Positions 4,644 to 8,197 of a stretch of DNA of 8,197 nt are shown here, one piece after another; position 1 is the stretch's first letter; each line of letters starts with the position of its first letter. This DNA comes from an uncultured Porphyromonadaceae bacterium. GTDB lineage: Bacteria; Bacteroidota; Bacteroidia; Bacteroidales; Muribaculaceae. Both the position numbers and the translations under genes were made by a program. The notes under the pieces were generated by a model that saw only the letters and a list, made by a program, of their open reading frames with translations, made no database searches and had not been told where the DNA came from. The stretch is taken from assembly GCA_947174155.1 (NCBI GenBank), contig CAMWHX010000037.1:1-8197 (forward strand), read 5' to 3'.

Positions 4644-7600
4644 TCAATGCACGACGAGTTTGTGTCCGGCCAGGAGATAAATTCCCTTGACAAGTCCCTC
4701 GAGACGGTACTCTTCACCACCGATCACGTCACACACGGCTACGCGAACACCATCGGGGCGGTACACCTCAACCCTCCGGTCGGCTTCACTGCGGATGATC
4801 AAGGCATCCCCGACAGACTCTACATACAGTTTATCATCAACGACAGTCGACAATATTCCGGACTGAGTGCGTGAGATACGCATCGCACGTTCGGCACCCA
4901 GCCGAGTCACATAAGCCTCAAGCGGTCGCGGGGTCACGCCATAATGGAAGGCTGATCCGGGGAGAAGCATCTGACCGGAGTCATCCGTCAATCCCTCGAT
5001 GCCGACATTCAGACCCAATGCTCCCGCCACCTCCTCGTCATTCAGAGGTAACCACAGTGACCGGAACTCCCGACCCGAAGCCCAATGGACCGCATAGGGT
5101 GCAGTCGTAGCGGAGGTGATTTCCACGGGGTTCTTTGTGGAGAAGGTCACGGGGCCGGTGATGTTATATCGTACATCATATTCCTCGTTGTTTGGCATGG
5201 AGATGATATAAGGTACGCTTGCCAAGATAGTAGCCGCAGGTTTCCACTCCCCTTTCTCATCCGCCTCATAGAGCCAATATGGATACTCGTCCCATATATC
5301 GCTCACTGCGGCAAAGGGGGTGAGGGTCTGACGTGAATCATCAGCATATACATCGGTTGCTTCAAAGGGGAGCACAAGAGTTTCCCAACCTCCGGACCCA
5401 TCAATAGGTGTCTCTTGCTTGAATTCCTTTGTCATTGAGCTTTGCAGAGAAGTGAACGGCAAAGCCGCACGGAAGGGATAACCCGGTTCCAGCACAAGCT
5501 CCTCACAAGTCCATATGCCATTATCAGGATTACGCGTAATCACGTTTTGAGTCATAGAGGTCGGGGCGTATTGACGCTCATCCACATACACCAGCAGATT
5601 GAGATTTTCGATGGATGATATCACGTCCTCGGGGAGTTGTCCGGAGGGATGCCATATCAGAGAGGTCAGGCGAATACAGTCGCTCATGGCGTCCTTTCCT
5701 GTCTCCCTTATGGTCGCAGGTATAGTCACCGATAGCAGATCGGGTGAGGCTGTGAAGGCATAGTCTCCGATTCGGGTGACAGTGAAGGTGTATTCGCCAT
5801 TTATGGTCGTCTCAGGTATCACAAGATCACCTGTAACACTATTTCCGGCTTTCCCGCTTTCCCCACTACGCGTCTCACAGGTCATAGTCTCAATATCTGT
5901 AACGGCATACCACAGACCCCTATACTCGAACATATCACCGACAGCAACCGGTATCGGCTTGACACCATCCTTAGCCATCACATGCCCGAACATCGACCAC
6001 GGTTCAGTGGCTTCTATATCGGCCATGGTAGCATTGGGCATCGTCAGCGTGGCGTCGGCGTATGTTTTCTCGTCAAATACTGTCACCGGTGCTTCAACCG
6101 GGACCGTGGCGCTGTATATTACATCACGCAGCTTTTCGCACCCGGAGAATGCATCTTCTCCTATTGTGACAATGGAGGAGGGCAGATTCACCTCAACGAG
6201 ACCGGAATGAGCGAATGCGATATTACCGACATATGCGAGGCCTTCGGAAAGCATCAGCGTTTCCACGTCTGTCTCGCGGAAAGCATTTTCCGATACTCCG
6301 AGGACAGTGTAAGTGGAATCATTGACATAAGGAACCGATTCAGGTATATGAATATAACCGCTATAGGCCTGCGTTCCCACAGGCGAGGCGACTACTTCAC
6401 AAGTAAAGTCCTCAACGCTTACTATGCGATACCAAAGTCCTTCGTACTCGAACACATCCCCCGCGGCGACCGGAACAGGCTTGACACCATCCTTAGCTAC
6501 CACATGTCCGAACAACGACCACGGTTCAGTAGCTTCGATCGACGCCATCGCAGCATTGGGCATAGTCAGCGTGGCGTCGGCATATGTGGCCGGAGAGAAA
6601 CACTCTGCTTCGGCTATTATCGGATTTTTTGCTCCATAGGTCACCTCGGTGAGATCATTACAGTAGTTGAAGGCGTATCCTTCTATATATCTAAGGGAAG
6701 CCGGGAGAGTCAATGACTTCAGTGACGGACACCCGAAAGCGGTTTCGCTTATCCCCAGTTGAGCCCCCTCTGCAATAACGAGACTTGTCACATTCTCGCA
6801 CCCTGCGTAGGCACCCTCCTCGATATTCGTGACCGAAGCGGGGATTTCAATCACTGTCAGACCAGTGCAAGCCTCAAACGCCTCGTTACGTATTATGCGC
6901 ACTGTCTCAGGGAGTGTGATGGAGATCAAGCCGTGTGCCTCCATGAAGGTCATAGGACCAATCTCCGTTACTGTATATTCGTTACTGCCCTCCACGGCAA
7001 CAGCGGGAATTACGATATCACCTACATACTCCTGAGCATCGCTATGCCAAATGACCGAGCAGGTCATTTCCGTGCGGTCAAGCACTCGATACCATAACCC
7101 CCGGTACTCGAACTCATCAATGATTACTTCAGGCTTTTCACCGTCACGGGCCTTAACGTGCTCGAAGAGCGACCAAGGCTCAGTAGCCTCTATATCGGCC
7201 ATCTTGGCAGCGGACATATAGAGTGTGGCACCGGTGTAGGTCGACGGTTCGAAACAGTTGGAGGATGCCGTGACAGGGACCTCTGCTGCATAGTCTATTC
7301 TCCTCAGTGCCTCACACCCGGCGAAGGCATTCTGACCCAAGGAAGTAAGGGTGTACGGGAGATCAACGTTGACAAGGGCTGTACATCCGGCGAAGGCGTG
7401 GTGCCCGATTTCTGTTATGAACTCGTTGGTACCGAACTCTATCAGTGCGGTGCAATCCCGGAATGCCTGAGGCTTAATGGTCCTCAGAGCCTCGGGGACG
7501 GGGACATTCTCCAGCAACGGACAACCTTCAAACATACCGAAGCCGATGGTTGTCATCGTTTCGGAGAGTTCTATCTGCCATAGATTGGGACAGCGCGCGA

Positions 7601-8197
7601 AAGACCAGTCGCCGATATCAGTGGGATTACCGTAAATCGTGGCGGTCTCCAGGTCAGGACAGTCTGCGAAAGCGTACTTACCCAGAGTATTCACCCCTGG
7701 TACCTCAACATAAGTTAAGCCCGACCGGTTGAAGGCGAAATCGCCGATGGCCGTAAGCGTTGACGGAAGTCCAACCGAAGTAAGAGGCTGGAATGCGAAA
7801 CCACATTTTCCGATCCCCGTCACGGTATACTCCTCGTCATTATATTTCACACGGGAGGGAATCACCACATGATCTCCGGCTTCATTACCGGGCCTCAGGG
7901 GTATGTCCGCGTCTGAATCGGGATCATACTGCGCCGTGCCGGGGCGCGTTTCGCATGTCTTTGCCTCGACATCAAGTATCCTGTACCACAGACCGTCGTA
8001 TTCGAATTCGTCACCGGCCTGAATAGGTTTCGACGCATCCTTTGCCTCGACATTCTTGAAACGTTTCCACGGTTCTGTAGCTTCGATAGAGGCCATGGTT
8101 GCGTTGGGCATCGTCAGTTTTGCAGTCTCGTAGACAGTACTGTTGAAACAATTGGCGTCTGCGGTAACAGGTGTCTCAGCAGCGTAATGTATCTCCT
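4644..8197 (-). CDS. Giant BspA-type leucine-rich-repeat surface protein with T9SS-like tail (5' partial)
   Basis: The frame stays open past the right edge. The ATG at 8109-8111 is internal: the 28 upstream codons (ending 'STVYETAKLT') match the same place in the other modules. At least 1183 residues are visible. It consists of LRR_5 (BspA/TpLRR) modules. Each has a cap 'FEY.GLWYRI' with 'tCe', a beta strand of type 'dIvIPe...YTVT.Ig', several repeats of type 'AF.gC..L..v.lP.tl..Ig', and a closing linker of type 'MPNA.MA.IEATEPWS.F.HV.AKDG.KP'. Linkers lie at about 8111-8067, 7217-7173, 6563-6519 and 6041-5997. A non-repeat C-terminal domain (about 5510-4900, 'GGWETLVLPFEAT', 'IISMPNNEEY') is typical of Bacteroidales LRR proteins. 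The last about 60 residues (ending 'LVKGIYLLAGHKLVVH') resemble a type IX secretion sorting domain. Known members act in adhesion and host-cell or co-aggregation binding; the ligand here is unknown. The signal peptide and promoter lie outside the window. Confidence 0.9.
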   Translation of the reverse strand, partial: EIHYAAETPVTADANCFNSTVYETAKLTMPNATMASIEATEPWKRFKNVEAKDASKPIQAGDEFEYDGLWYRILDVEAKTCETRPGTAQYDPDSDADIPLRPGNEAGDHVVIPSRVKYNDEEYTVTGIGKCGFAFQPLTSVGLPSTLTAIGDFAFNRSGLTYVEVPGVNTLGKYAFADCPDLETATIYGNPTDIGDWSFARCPNLWQIELSETMTTIGFGMFEGCPLLENVPVPEALRTIKPQAFRDCTALIEFGTNEFITEIGHHAFAGCTALVNVDLPYTLTSLGQNAFAGCEALRRIDYAAEVPVTASSNCFEPSTYTGATLYMSAAKMADIEATEPWSLFEHVKARDGEKPEVIIDEFEYRGLWYRVLDRTEMTCSVIWHSDAQEYVGDIVIPAVAVEGSNEYTVTEIGPMTFMEAHGLISITLPETVRIIRNEAFEACTGLTVIEIPASVTNIEEGAYAGCENVTSLVIAEGAQLGISETAFGCPSLKSLTLPASLRYIEGYAFNYCNDLTEVTYGAKNPIIAEAECFSPATYADATLTMPNAAMASIEATEPWSLFGHVVAKDGVKPVPVAAGDVFEYEGLWYRIVSVEDFTCEVVASPVGTQAYSGYIHIPESVPYVNDSTYTVLGVSENAFRETDVETLMLSEGLAYVGNIAFAHSGLVEVNLPSSIVTIGEDAFSGCEKLRDVIYSATVPVEAPVTVFDEKTYADATLTMPNATMADIEATEPWSMFGHVMAKDGVKPIPVAVGDMFEYRGLWYAVTDIETMTCETRSGESGKAGNSVTGDLVIPETTINGEYTFTVTRIGDYAFTASPDLLSVTIPATIRETGKDAMSDCIRLTSLIWHPSGQLPEDVISSIENLNLLVYVDERQYAPTSMTQNVITRNPDNGIWTCEELVLEPGYPFRAALPFTSLQSSMTKEFKQETPIDGSGGWETLVLPFEATDVYADDSRQTLTPFAAVSDIWDEYPYWLYEADEKGEWKPAATILASVPYIISMPNNEEYDVRYNITGPVTFSTKNPVEITSATTAPYAVHWASGREFRSLWLPLNDEEVAGALGLNVGIEGLTDDSGQMLLPGSAFHYGVTPRPLEAYVTRLGAERAMRISRTQSGILSTVVDDKLYVESVGDALIIRSEADRRVEVYRPDGVRVAVCDVIGGEEYRLEGLVKGIYLLAGHKLVVH
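5956..6065 (-). repeat. 110-bp intragenic repeat, copy A (LRR module linker)
   Basis: This tract is 96/110 identical (counted by eye) to 6478-6587, exactly 522 bp (174 codons) away in the same orientation. It encodes the end of one module, the 'MPNATMADIEATEPWSMF' linker and the following 'KDGVKPIP'. Confidence 0.85.
6478..6587 (-). repeat. 110-bp intragenic repeat, copy B (LRR module linker)
   Basis: This is the second copy of the linker-coding repeat; 14 mismatches separate it from 5956-6065. Weaker copies of the same segment occur around 7173-7217 and 8067-8111, spaced 654 and 894 bp apart, so modules grow or shrink by whole codons. Confidence 0.85.

Noticed and set aside
5982..6716. 244-codon open frame on the plus strand opposite the LRR gene
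   Set aside because: It spans the repeat region, and its own internal similarity only mirrors the LRR module repeats. The minus-strand frame is far longer and shows the family motifs.
8109..8111. ATG as the start of the LRR gene
   Set aside because: The 28 codons upstream are open and encode the same repeat pattern as the other module ends, so the protein continues past the window edge and this methionine is internal to a linker.
5956..8111. CRISPR-like array from regularly recurring segments
   Set aside because: The repeats are long, coding, diverged and unevenly spaced by whole codons. They are LRR protein modules.

Overview
The window looks like chromosomal DNA of a gut-type Bacteroidales, most plausibly a Muribaculaceae relative. 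Four things point that way: three promoters with the Bacteroidota architecture (TTG, 19-base spacer, TAnnTTTG-like -7 box), the absence of clear Shine-Dalgarno sequences, a BspA-type leucine-rich-repeat surface protein, and a DUF4465 secreted protein. The family assignment rests on protein style only; no marker gene is present. Most of the window is moderately GC-rich, with one clearly AT-rich island at about 1582-2640.

Layout, left to right. (1) 2-1480, plus strand: the 3' part of a gene whose first 120 visible residues look like the C-terminal half of a LysE/RhtB-family exporter. The frame then runs on into about 370 residues of beta-rich, probably extracytoplasmic sequence, an unusual fusion. 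(2) 1549-2632: a promoter driving a two-gene, 1-nt-overlapping cassette, a DUF6922-like protein followed by an AbiEii-family nucleotidyltransferase. This is a probable toxin-antitoxin or abortive-infection module. It is AT-rich and lies between two 33-bp near-identical direct repeats, each of which is a promoter. (3) 2643-3966: the second repeat copy drives a cobalamin (B12) riboswitch leader of about 325 nt, then a lone DUF4465 secreted protein. A long hairpin follows the gene. (4) 4080-4632: a promoter and a small two-helix membrane protein with a bacterial PH-like domain. (5) 4644-8197, minus strand: a very large BspA-type LRR_5 surface protein, cut off at its 5' end by the window edge and convergent with the PH gene across 11 nt.

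Functional picture: the clearest regulatory unit is promoter, B12 riboswitch, DUF4465 protein, which suggests a cobamide-responsive surface or secreted protein without an adjacent btuB transporter in this window. The AbiEii cassette appears to have been placed immediately upstream of that unit, and it either brought or duplicated the promoter. The DUF4465 protein and the LRR protein both end in short beta-strand tails reminiscent of type IX secretion sorting domains, so both are probably displayed or released outside the cell. No insertion sequence, CRISPR array, tRNA or rRNA is visible.
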